Below, one piece after another: positions 45,695-54,216 of a stretch of 64,000 nucleotides of DNA; within the stretch, counting starts at the first letter, position 1; every line of letters starts with the position of its first letter. The DNA is taken from contig JACCLO010000001.1 of the NCBI GenBank assembly GCA_029448655.1, positions 5,146,001 to 5,210,000 on the forward strand, written 5' to 3'. The position numbers and the translations under genes are program-made. The DNA comes from Wolfiporia cocos (Eukaryota; Basidiomycota; Agaricomycetes; Polyporales; Phaeolaceae). The notes beneath the pieces are model-generated. The model was not told the origin of the DNA. It saw only the letters and a list, made by a program, of their open reading frames with translations, and searched no databases.

Positions 45695-47340
45695 TTTTCA
45701 GGCTTCGCGAACAAGTCGTTGTCTTGCAGGATTTGTAATACTTGCTTGACAATACGACGGTGTTCCAACAGGTCGTTTCCGAACACAAGGATGTCGTCTA
45801 GGTAGACAATGACCTTTCCTTCTCTGATAAGGTCACTTAGAATATCGTTCATCATGTGTTGGAACGTGCTGGGTGCATTACAAAAACCGAAGTACATGAC
45901 TACAGCTTCGTAAAGGCCGTTAGGCGTAATGAATGCGGTCTTCCATTCATCTCCCTCCTTGATTCTTACGTTGTTGTAACCCCAACGCAAGTCAAGCTTC
46001 GTAAATATCGAAGCCTGGCTAAGCTTATCGATAAGCTCGTCTATGCGTGGGAGAGGGTACCTATTTTTAATGGTCAAGTCGTTCACCTTTCGGTAATCGA
46101 CTACCATTCGGGCTCCACCGTCTTTTTTAGGGACGAAGAAGACCGGGCTCGCGATCGGGGATTTTGAGTGTCGGATGTAGCCCTTCCGTAACTCTTCCTG
46201 AATCCACTGATCTAACGAGTTCGCTTCCTGAGGAGACATTTTGTATGCCTTACTCGGGGGCGGTAGTACCGCGTCATCGGGGAAGTCGATGGCGTGGTCG
46301 TATGGTTTCCGTTCGGGCATCCTTTCGGATGCGCGTTGGGAAAATACCGTGGGACCAAACTCCTGGTATTCCTCCGGAACCAAGGATTTCCATTTCTGGA
46401 GATCCGCATCTGTCAGGAATTCATCATCTGACTTCTCCGTTATCGACTGAATGGCATCGATAAGGAGTTCCGTTCCTTTGTCAAGGGTGTTCACCCAAGC
46501 GACAAAGGGATTCTCAGGCTCCTCTAAGCCGAGAAAATCTATTGGGAAGTCATTGATGATCTGATAGATGTTGCGGGGTTCGATTTCATCTTCTTCCTCC
46601 GAAATTGAAACCCGTTTGCCATGTTTACATTTTTCCGTACACCGATATGTGAAAATTCCTTCCGGCCAATTGAAGTCCGGGTTGTGTTTCAGGAACCAGT
46701 CATATCCGAGGATCACATCCGCATTCTGTACGTCCATTACGTACAAGAATTCGGTGGACTTGTGTTCCTCGTGCACCATGTAAGCTTTCACTGCCATATT
46801 GATATTACCGGCGGTATTAGAGGTACCGTCGGCGTTGCGAATCTCGAGAGGCGAGGGTAGTTTCTGAGTGACTAACTTCTCCTCGTGGACGAGTTTCTTA
46901 TCAATGACGCTTATTGATGCACCAGTGTCGATTAATGCCATGGCATTGACTTTCTTTCCGTATACCCACAGTTCCACTTCGATAGAGAACGATTTATTGT
47001 CGTCTCGAGAATCGTTTCCATGTACATTATACAAAGTGAAAAATTTCAGCGCGAGCGGGTCAGGATAAAAGTATTGTACAGGAGGGGCACGTGTAGCTAG
47101 TGTCCGAGTCCTCCGGGCAAAGTCCATTGCCGAGTTACCGAATATACCGAGATGGGATACCGGGTGACGTACGACCGCCTTATCTTCCCACAAGATAAGG
47201 GGTCTCTGTGAAGCCTCTTCGTAGAGGTGCGCTTCTTCGGGGCGCTGTACACTCCCAGCCGCTGCGGGGCTGGTGTGTTCTTCACAGAACGTCTTCGAGA
47301 CGTGTGGTTGGGGCGAGGGGAACCGAGATGGTCCCGACAT
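45655..47340 (-). CDS. Pol, proximal part: protease and reverse transcriptase
   Basis: Starts at the ATG at 47340, overlapping the gag end by 59 bp in the +1 frame. Protease active site ALIDTGASISVID about one quarter in, then DVILGYDWFLKHNPD, the linker KSLVPEEYQEFGPTVFS, and RT with VDYRKVNDLTIKNRYPLPRI, FTKLDLRWGYNNVRIKEG, FGFCNAPSTFQ and the catalytic YLDDILVFG (about 45785-45805). After KPEKCFFN the frame is lost: compared with pol-1 one A is missing in the AAA of that stretch, giving a premature end at 45655. The reading resumes as the distal pol frame. Pol could be expressed by +1 frameshifting or by reinitiation at its own ATG. Confidence 0.92.
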   Translation of the reverse strand: MSGPSRFPSPQPHVSKTFCEEHTSPAAAGSVQRPEEAHLYEEASQRPLILWEDKAVVRHPVSHLGIFGNSAMDFARRTRTLATRAPPVQYFYPDPLALKFFTLYNVHGNDSRDDNKSFSIEVELWVYGKKVNAMALIDTGASISVIDKKLVHEEKLVTQKLPSPLEIRNADGTSNTAGNINMAVKAYMVHEEHKSTEFLYVMDVQNADVILGYDWFLKHNPDFNWPEGIFTYRCTEKCKHGKRVSISEEEDEIEPRNIYQIINDFPIDFLGLEEPENPFVAWVNTLDKGTELLIDAIQSITEKSDDEFLTDADLQKWKSLVPEEYQEFGPTVFSQRASERMPERKPYDHAIDFPDDAVLPPPSKAYKMSPQEANSLDQWIQEELRKGYIRHSKSPIASPVFFVPKKDGGARMVVDYRKVNDLTIKNRYPLPRIDELIDKLSQASIFTKLDLRWGYNNVRIKEGDEWKTAFITPNGLYEAVVMYFGFCNAPSTFQHMMNDILSDLIREGKVIVYLDDILVFGNDLLEHRRIVKQVLQILQDNDLFAKPEKCFFNKAVLNTWE

Positions 47341-47756
47341 TGGCGACGGTGGTGGCGGGGGCCGAGGGTCCTGCTGAGCTTGAGTCAGCTGTCACTTCTT
47401 CCCAGATCGTTCGGGCACGATACGTCTTGCCATCCGCGGGGGGCGCCGAGTACGGCTTCTTGCCAGAAGCCTGTCCCTTTCCACTACCCGAAGGAGCAGC
47501 CGTGGTCTTTCCAGACGCGGCAGCTGCATCCTTCGCCCTTTGTTGTTCGGCCCGCTGAGCGGCAGGCACGAACGTTCCCGCGGCCTTGTCTGCCGCAAGC
47601 TTAGGACACTTGTTGAAGTAGTGTCCCGTCTGCTTGCAGTAAGTGCAGACGGCGTTGGCGGTGTCGGCGGGGGCTTTGGCGGGCGCCTTTCCCTTGTCCT
47701 TCTTTTTCTCCGACTTCTTCGCAGAAGCGGAGGACGTCTCCTTCTTTTCGGCAGGT
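47282..47756 (-). CDS. Gag, C-terminal part with CCHC knuckle
   Basis: Continues the gag frame of 49656-51177 once the nested element and one CAGGT copy are removed (checked codon by codon). Contains a Lys-rich stretch and the zinc knuckle CTYCKQTGHYFNKCP (C-x2-C-x4-H-x4-C) near 47615-47660. It then has an Ala/Gln-rich tail and stops at 47282. The knuckle binds the element's RNA during packaging. Confidence 0.9.
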
Positions 47757-48034
47757 TGTCACGGATCACTCCTGGGGGGGTTATCTGTACATCCCTCGCT
47801 ATTGGTACTCATAGGCGCCGCTAGGTGCGCGCGCGCCTTCCTGGTCTCTAGCCACCTCCAGCGTCTCCTCTTGCCATCTAGATCATCTGACTCAGTAGTT
47901 TAGCGCTGTAGGGTAGCGCGCGCCTCAGGTACGGACACGTTACGGTCACAGTAGTTACATGTACGTTACTTGTCATGTGCCCCTTAGATAATGCGCACGG
48001 GCCATTACTTTAGGGCACGACTCGTAGTTACCAT

Positions 48035-48090
48035 CGTCATGTATATATTACGTCGAGATGTGGGCTTACACCCCATCTCTCAGATTCTCG
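48035..48090 (+). promoter_or_regulatory. LTR core promoter with TATA, palindrome and predicted self-primer
   Basis: TATATATTA at 48042-48050, palindrome GAGATGTGGG/CCCCATCTC at 48054-48078, then ATCTCTCAGATT (48075-48086), which is the exact complement of the priming site 48317-48328. Upstream sits the GCGCACGGGCCATTACTTTAGGG block (near 47994). The same layout is present at 49375-49430. Confidence 0.75.
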
Positions 48091-48316
48091 TCAATGGGAT
48101 AATCCCCTTTCTCGCTACTTCGTCTGTGTTACTGCTGGCCCGGGGCCCCATCTCCTCTTCCTTGACTGTGATTGCGCCTTCGACGTCAGGGCACCTCGCG
48201 ACTCTGTCGCTTGGATGGACCTTTGAGTACGCCGCTGCGCGTCGTTGCTGCCTTGTGGAGGGTTGTGGGGGTTCCCCATGTAGCCATGGTCGCACAGACC
48301 GGTGAGTCTGTGACAT

Positions 48317-48328
48317 AATCTGAGAGAT
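48317..48328 (+). other. Self-priming primer-binding site of the nested element
   Basis: AATCTGAGAGAT one base inside the 5' LTR. It is complementary to 48075-48086 and no tRNA 3' end is evident. Same principle as Tf1. Confidence 0.75.
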
Positions 48329-49083
48329 ATCTTACCTCCCCTCCGGCGCCAACTGCGCTGGGGCCGAGGGTTCTCCATCTGTAGGTCGCCAAGGCAACGC
48401 GGCGGGGCAGCCACTGGTAGAAGCGCCAGTGGTCCGTAGTCTTACGAGCCCCCACGAAGCGTTACACCTGGCAAAGCGACCACAGGGAGTGAGAAAGCAA
48501 GACCGCCCCCTTCCGAACGTAAGGTAGCCGGGGTCGATCGACGTAAGCCGCGATTAGGGCCCGCCACCCACCCCTGCAAAGGGAATGCGGTGTGTGGAGG
48601 CACAGTGCAGTCCGACCACTTACCCCTGGGCGGCGGGGATTACTCAAGATCTGATGACCCGTGGGTATGCGAAGGGCTCCGCAAGGATGCCCAACCCCAC
48701 AACGACCGGTCAACACGATGAATATGGACACGACGCCGACAGAACTGGCCTTTGGGTACGACGGACACGGGTGACGGGCACCCTCAGTGAGTAGCGGCTG
48801 GGAGCGATCCTTGCTGGCCGCGAAAGCTTCAACAAAAAACCTAGCTACAAGGCTGTCCCTCTCGACTCGGTGAGCCCTTGCCAAGCTCGGTGCCGCGCTG
48901 GGTTGGCGTCCCCACCAGCGCGCACCCTTTTCTCTTCAACCCTATCCGACGGACGGACCGTCAGAAAACCCGGATGCTCCCTGCTGCGATTGTTACAGGT
49001 GGTGCTGGCCCAGCAGTGCCGGGCTCTCTCTTAACCAACAGGAAGGGATGTCGTAGGACCAACGTCAGAGACGACGTTTTCTC
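48329..49083 (+). other. Non-coding internal region of the nested element
   Basis: GC-rich, no gag or pol similarity and no long conserved frame. It may contain packaging signals but none can be named from sequence. Confidence 0.7.
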
Positions 49084-49655
49084 GGAGGGGGGGTAATGTC
49101 ACGGATCACTCCTGGGGGGGTTATCTGTACATCCCTCGCTATTGGTACTCATAGGCGCCGCTAGGTGCGCGCGCGCCTTCCTGGTCTCTAGCCACCTCCA
49201 GCGTCTCCTCTTGCCATCTAGATCATCTGACTCAGTAGTTTAGCGCTGTAGGGTAGCGCGCGCCTCAGGTACGGACACGTTACGGTCACAGTAGTTACAT
49301 GTACGTTACTTGTCATGTGCCCCTTAGATAATGCGCACGGGCCATTACTTTAGGGCACGACTCGTAGTTACCATCGTCATGTATATATTACGTCGAGATG
49401 TGGGCTTACACCCCATCTCTCAGATTCTCGTCAATGGGATAATCCCCTTTCTCGCTACTTCGTCTGTGTTACTGCTGGCCCGGGGCCCCATCTCCTCTTC
49501 CTTGACTGTGATTGCGCCTTCGACGTCAGGGCACCTCGCGACTCTGTCGCTTGGATGGACCTTTGAGTACGCCGCTGCGCGTCGTTGCTGCCTTGTGGAG
49601 GGTTGTGGGGGTTCCCCATGTAGCCATGGTCGCACAGACCGGTGAGTCTGTGACA

Positions 49656-51177
49656 CAGGTGCCGAGTCCTTCTTGCTGGCCTTCTCGAATATCGAACCCT
49701 TGATTTTGTCTGGATAGGATGTTTGGTACATCTCCAGGGCAAAGTCGATAAGGGGCTCGATGTCGGTCGGAGCCTTGAAGAACGGGGTTTTGCCGAGGAC
49801 GTTCAGGGTGTCTTTGACCTTTTCGGGGAGTGTTTTGGTGAACTCCCACACCAGGGTCTCGTTGGCGGTTTCCGATAGGCGGCCGAGGGTACGGAAACGC
49901 TCGCAGTAATTGAAATAGTTCGATTCGGCGAGTTCCTTGCCCTTGGTACCGTAGTAGCCTCGGATCTCCTTTTTTGCGATTTCCTTGTCCGTCATTTTAC
50001 CGTATTGGACCATCACCGACTTGGTGAAGTCCTCCCATGTGCCGAGGGGCTCGCCGTTTCCTGCCTTTTTGATAAGAGGCGAGAAAAATTTGTAGGCGTC
50101 CCCGGTTACTCGGAACAGGGCGGTGGTAATGCGGTCGTGGTCGTCGTAAACTCGGAGGGTGCCGAAGTAGAGACCCATCTTCTCCACCCATTCCTGTGCG
50201 GTCACCTTTCCAGATGATCCAGAGAATTCTGGGGGAGGGGGGATTTTCAGGTTTTGAGGCAGACCTGGAATCTGCGGGGCGACGGCTGCTGCAGCAGCGG
50301 CTGCAGCTTGTGCGGCGGCGGCGGCCTCGGCTGCTCGGGTTTGAGCATTACCGGGGGCCGGTGTGGGTTCTTCCGGGGGCATGCGGACGCCGGGAGGGTT
50401 GGGAACGGAGGGATTCTTGCGAATCCTCCGAAGTTCCTCGTCAACCTTCTCCATGCGCTCTGCGAACGCATCCTCGAGGTCGTCGAGCCGGGACCGGTAG
50501 TCCTTTCGGAGCTCCTTTTCCAGCGTGGTGAATTTGGCGGTGTACTCCTGTCGGAGTTCCTTGCCGATGTCCACCAGAGTGGACAATACCTCGTTCCGGA
50601 CCGAATTGACCGCTTCGTGTAGCTCGTCTTGGGCCTTCTGTTCGATTGCCCTGGATTGCCCAGCCAGGGAGTCGATTCTGCCATGGATGCGCTCTAGGCA
50701 GGCGTGCACCATTCGACCGAGGACTTCGGTGGTGTCATGGCTTATTGCCGCTCCTCGTTGGACGGCAGCATCGAGAATTGCCCCATGTAGGGACCCATCC
50801 ACCTTGTGTTGTTCCTCATCCGGGAGGTACGACTTTAGGTTGTTTTCGACCGCCACGTTGGTCATCCGTATTGGCCCCGAAAACTCTCTTTCCAGAGTAG
50901 TTACGGGTCCGATTGGACGCGTGTGTCGAGCCGGGGGGTACCCGGCGATGGGGGTCCCTGGGCGTGTGCCCATGGGGTTAGTCGGAGAGTCCCTTTGTGG
51001 GGGAACGTACTCCAGTGCGTCCTCTTCCTCTTCCTCCTCCTCTTCCTCGCTTAGGTGCTCCAGTGTCACCAGTTGCTGAGTTCCCGAGGGACCAGCTACC
51101 GGTGTCACCGGGCCTTCTGAGCGGAGGCGCATCTTGCAGGGAGCGAGGGGAGTGCTGACGGAGGAGGTGGAAGACAT
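49656..51177 (-). CDS. Gag, N-terminal part
   Basis: Starts at the ATG at 51177. N-terminal acidic run (Glu-rich, near 51015-51045), a coiled-coil-like middle (LRQEYTAKFTTLEKELRKD), a Pro/Ala-rich linker, and a retrotransposon gag domain (WVEKMGLYFGTLRV, WEDFTKSVMVQYG, ELAESNYFNYCERFRTLGR). The frame runs into the nested element at 49656 and would end in its LTR. The natural continuation is 47756-47282. Gag forms the virus-like particle. Confidence 0.92.
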
Positions 51178-51323
51178 TTTGTGAATCTGTTTGTGACGAA
51201 TGTTAGTTCCGGTTACTCATTGTCTTAGATTCTTTAGGAAGGGATTTTGGTTTGAAAGCTGCAACTTTCGTTATAGATCACACTCGCACTCTATTTCAGA
51301 GTTAAAAGATGATAGTATTGCTA

Positions 51324-52259
51324 CTACACAATCGCGAGTATATCCTCTTCTACCGAAGTAGTCGAGGGCCCTGCCACCTTGTCAGGTGGTGTTACACCGA
51401 AGGCAAAAGTAATTTGTAGCGCTACGCACTCTGCTACGATACGAGCCAAGTCCGTACGCCAATCCAAAAAGGAAATATTGCCGAGTTGTTTGCAATACTT
51501 TTTCATAATTCTCCAGTCTCTATTGGTGATCCTCCCCTGTCTTGCTCTATCCTTTACGTTATCCACCAAATCCTCTAATTCTACTACCATAGTATGGAAA
51601 CGCAAGTCGTTTTCCATATGGAAGCCTGGGTAATTAGGGGGGTGGTTGGCGAGAGGAGTGAGACGGGTGAGAGTGCCTTCTAGCATGGGAATGACTTGAT
51701 TGCATGCTTGGAGAGGCTTCTTCTTTCCGAAGACGAGGGAAGGGTCGAGAATCTTGTGGTTGGCCGGAACAGAGGGTCCGGCCGCTGGGCTGGAGAGACG
51801 GAGGGCCAGTGAAGAAGCTGCTTGCTTGGCTTCCTTGGCGGCTTCCTTGGCGGCTTGTTTGGCGGCGATTCGCTTATTCAGCTTATCGCGGGCGAGCTTG
51901 AGCTTGTTGAGTTCGCGGAGTTCGATTAGGTTCTCCATGGCGGTAATGGAAGCAGCTAGCTTCTCTTCCTCTGTCCAGATACGCTTAGCGAGCGGAACTG
52001 GTTTAGGAGGTCGAGGAGCGGGTTTCCCAGCCTCAGCAATGTGCTTTGGCATGTGGACGGGAATCTCCCAAAGATGGAGCTTCCCGGTGTAATCTTCCTT
52101 TACAGGAAGTGTGTAGGTGACGTCCTCTGCCCGAGGAATGTCGGTGGTGTCGATGCGGCTGAGAAGGGACCGCTTCGCCGGCTTAACGTAAGGGGCAGTG
52201 GAGGAGCCACGGGTGCGACGGGTAACGCGGGGCATGATTCTAGAAAGTGCAGCTTTCAT
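51324..52259 (-). CDS. Extra ORF upstream of gag (311 aa), unknown function
   Basis: ATG at 52259, stop at 51324-51326, 311 residues, between the 5' LTR and gag of the 11.9 kb element. N-terminus is basic (MPRVTRRTRG). A Lys/Arg/Ala-rich segment (KLARDKLNKRIAAKQAAKE) suggests a helical or coiled-coil stretch, and a C-terminal part has conserved-looking aromatic residues (DWRIMKKYCKQLG). No zinc knuckle, protease or membrane segment is seen. I do not recognise it. An intact frame of this length in a young element suggests it is used. It could be a captured host gene or a second capsid-like protein. Confidence 0.75.
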   Translation of the reverse strand: MKAALSRIMPRVTRRTRGSSTAPYVKPAKRSLLSRIDTTDIPRAEDVTYTLPVKEDYTGKLHLWEIPVHMPKHIAEAGKPAPRPPKPVPLAKRIWTEEEKLAASITAMENLIELRELNKLKLARDKLNKRIAAKQAAKEAAKEAKQAASSLALRLSSPAAGPSVPANHKILDPSLVFGKKKPLQACNQVIPMLEGTLTRLTPLANHPPNYPGFHMENDLRFHTMVVELEDLVDNVKDRARQGRITNRDWRIMKKYCKQLGNISFLDWRTDLARIVAECVALQITFAFGVTPPDKVAGPSTTSVEEDILAIV

Positions 52260-53267
52260 GAGAAACGAAGTTTCCCAGTGATACGTCCAAGAACAGGAAT
52301 AAAAGGGATTATGTAAGGTAGGGTAGTGGACTCCTTTTCAGGAGCAAAGAAGGTGTACTACGGGGCATAATTACTCTTATGTTGCGTGCAAACCCTGTGC
52401 CGAGATGGCGCGGATATTCGCATGACCCTAACGGTCAGAGGCGCCGACTCCAGGGGTAGAGTTGCTGACTGCCAGGCCGGTTCCTGGGTCAGATGATTGG
52501 GATTCGGATACACGACACCGCCCCGGAGGGACGATGCCGGAAAGTGGCTGGGATTTTACATCCCTTAGCCTGTCCATGCTTCAACAATGAGGTTGCCGTC
52601 TGTAGCCACATGGGTGTCACATCAGGGCTAAAAAACCACTGTCGATCTAAGATCGCGAGACAGCAGCGCTCCACATCCCGAAGGAGTGGGCCACGCGCTT
52701 CTCTTCCAATGGGGCCCCAAATCCGTTTGACCCATGCTCGCACGCCGAGCTGCCCGGAGGACTTATGCTATTGGCTACCGCGAGTGACCTATGGCAGGGT
52801 GATTTTTTACGTCACCCCCCTCACTGCTTTTCCCATAACGGGTTCAAAGCAGGTCCCTTACGCCTGGGAGGCGGCTTTGGAAAATTCCCATGCCATCATG
52901 ATGATGACCCTGTGGATAGTGATGGGGCGCTGAACAACGCTTGCCATGACAGGGGGTTGGGCGCACACAGGCAGACCGTCCCCTTTTCTCCACAGGCGGG
53001 TCTTAACCGCGCATAGTCCAAGCTTGTCAGCGAGGACCATGTCTCCTTGACCCTGGAGTCCGGGTTAGGTAGGCCTCCTGCCTAAAAAGGCGGTGTGGCT
53101 TCCCTGGTTGCCAATCCTCTGCCGAGGATGGCGATGTATCCCCCAGATCTCAACTATCACCCCAATCGCCTTGTCAGGCAGAAAGGGATGTGCGCAGCAA
53201 CAAGTAATAGCCCCTGTAGGATAGAAACCCAGACCCAAGCGCAAGCGCAAGGGCGGGGGTAGGGGGG
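52260..53267 (-). other. Long 5' leader of the 11.9 kb element
   Basis: About 1 kb between the priming site and the first ORF. No protein similarity is seen. It may hold packaging signals or a spliced leader; nothing specific is visible. Confidence 0.5.
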
Positions 53268-53278
53268 AGATTTGTTCT
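53268..53278 (-). other. Self-priming primer-binding site of the 11.9 kb element
   Basis: Minus-strand AGAACAAATCT lies two bases inside the 5' LTR. It is the exact complement of AGATTTGTTCT read on the minus strand at 53413-53403 in the LTR, ~34 bp downstream of the TATA box (53441-53447). No tRNA-complementary site is apparent. Confidence 0.75.
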
Positions 53279-53280
53279 TA

Positions 53281-53978
53281 TGACACAGACTAGACTGTGG
53301 GACTCACACTGTAACCTAATAAGCGACTTGAAGAAGTTGCTGGAGGTTGGTGAGGAGGCTAGTGGGCGCAAGCAGAGATGATATGTAACTGTGCGAATGC
53401 AGAGAACAAATCTAAGGCTTATCCGCAGTGATAGCCCTACTTATATACATGCATTGTTTGGTTACCAGTAAGGGAGCCAAACATGAAGATGGTCTGTGCG
53501 CAGACATAACTAATACAGCTAAGTCGTAAACTACAGTAGACCATGTGCGCCGGTAATGGCCGCACCAGTAAGAAGCATTGTTTGGACCGTAGGTCCATGT
53601 TGTGATAGTGGCGTTGCTACGTTAGTAAGCCATGCACGTGATAACTATATACCGGTATCGGGATATGAGTAATCGTAAAGGCATTGGCTTGTGATAACGA
53701 GCGGGCCGCTTATCCAATTGTAGTGACATAGCCCGATAACGGGATATGAGTACAGCGCGTGACACCGGAGGTTAGTCCGCTGAGTCATTGACGCGTACAT
53801 ACGTGTTATGTACGTGTTGTTATGACAGGTGGACGTATACCGCGTTGTGTACGTGTTGTTTGGTTGCGTGTACGTGTAGACGGGCGCTTAGCAGCGTAAA
53901 TGTCTACAAGGTCGTAGAAATACCAGATAAATAGGTAAAAATACGGGAAAAATAGTGGCATGTCCCAAATCTGTGACA
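53281..53978 (-). repeat. 5' LTR of the 11.9 kb element
   Basis: 698 bp, identical by eye to 42069-42766. On the minus strand: GCGCACAGACC block, TATATAAG (53447-53440), the palindrome GGGCTATC/GATAAGCC, then the predicted transcript start region near 53413. Confidence 0.95.
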
Positions 53979-53983
53979 TGATC

Positions 53984-54216
53984 CCCATCCTCTATGGTTG
54001 CAGATTTATTTCCTTCACATTTTCAGAACCCTCCTCCTTCACTTTACATCTATGTCCACACTCCTGTGTCTGACATTAACAAACAGAAGCATATATTTGA
54101 TTAAGTACAAAGCAAGCAGATAGCAGCATCATGTTTGCGATAAATTTGCCACTTCTATCGGTACATTCTCTCTACCTCCTGACTGAGGCCTTCTTGGGCC
54201 GCGCTTGATACCCTTG
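53984..54216. other. KDZ-element sequence flanking the retrotransposon
   Basis: Continuation of the subterminal repeat array (to ~54080) followed by short non-coding sequence before the accessory gene. Confidence 0.5.

Larger units (their letters stand above)
47757..49655 (+). mobile_element. Nested non-autonomous LTR element (TRIM-like), family T
   Basis: 1,899 bp, two 559-bp LTRs that look identical (47757-48315 and 49097-49655), perfect TSD CAGGT (47752-47756 and 49656-49660). The 781-bp internal region has no coding frame. It retains a priming site (48317-48328) and a polypurine tract (49084-49096), the minimum needed to be mobilised in trans. Solo relatives are T1 and T2. The partner supplying proteins is not identifiable here, although the host element has a similar priming layout. 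Confidence 0.95.
42069..53978 (-). mobile_element. Full-length Ty3/gypsy chromovirus with C-terminal dUTPase
   Basis: 11,910 bp bounded by two 698-bp LTRs that look identical, with perfect TSD TGATC (42064-42068 and 53979-53983). It lies on the minus strand: 5' LTR 53281-53978, self-priming site, ~1 kb leader, extra ORF, gag, pol, polypurine tract, 3' LTR 42069-42766. A 1.9 kb element interrupts gag and a 1-nt deletion shifts the pol frame, so this copy cannot make complete proteins. Identical LTRs indicate very recent insertion. Confidence 0.95.

Noticed and set aside
49331..49645. 104-residue plus-strand frame occurring identically at 47991-48305
   Set aside because: The duplicate lies within the two LTRs of the nested element and overlaps the promoter; identity reflects the LTR pair, not a gene.
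50990..51079. Plus-strand Ser-rich frame opposite gag
   Set aside because: It is the antisense of the Glu-rich run at the gag N-terminus.
53065..53371. Small open frames in the leader of the 11.9 kb element
   Set aside because: Short, overlapping the LTR border, and without similarity to known proteins.
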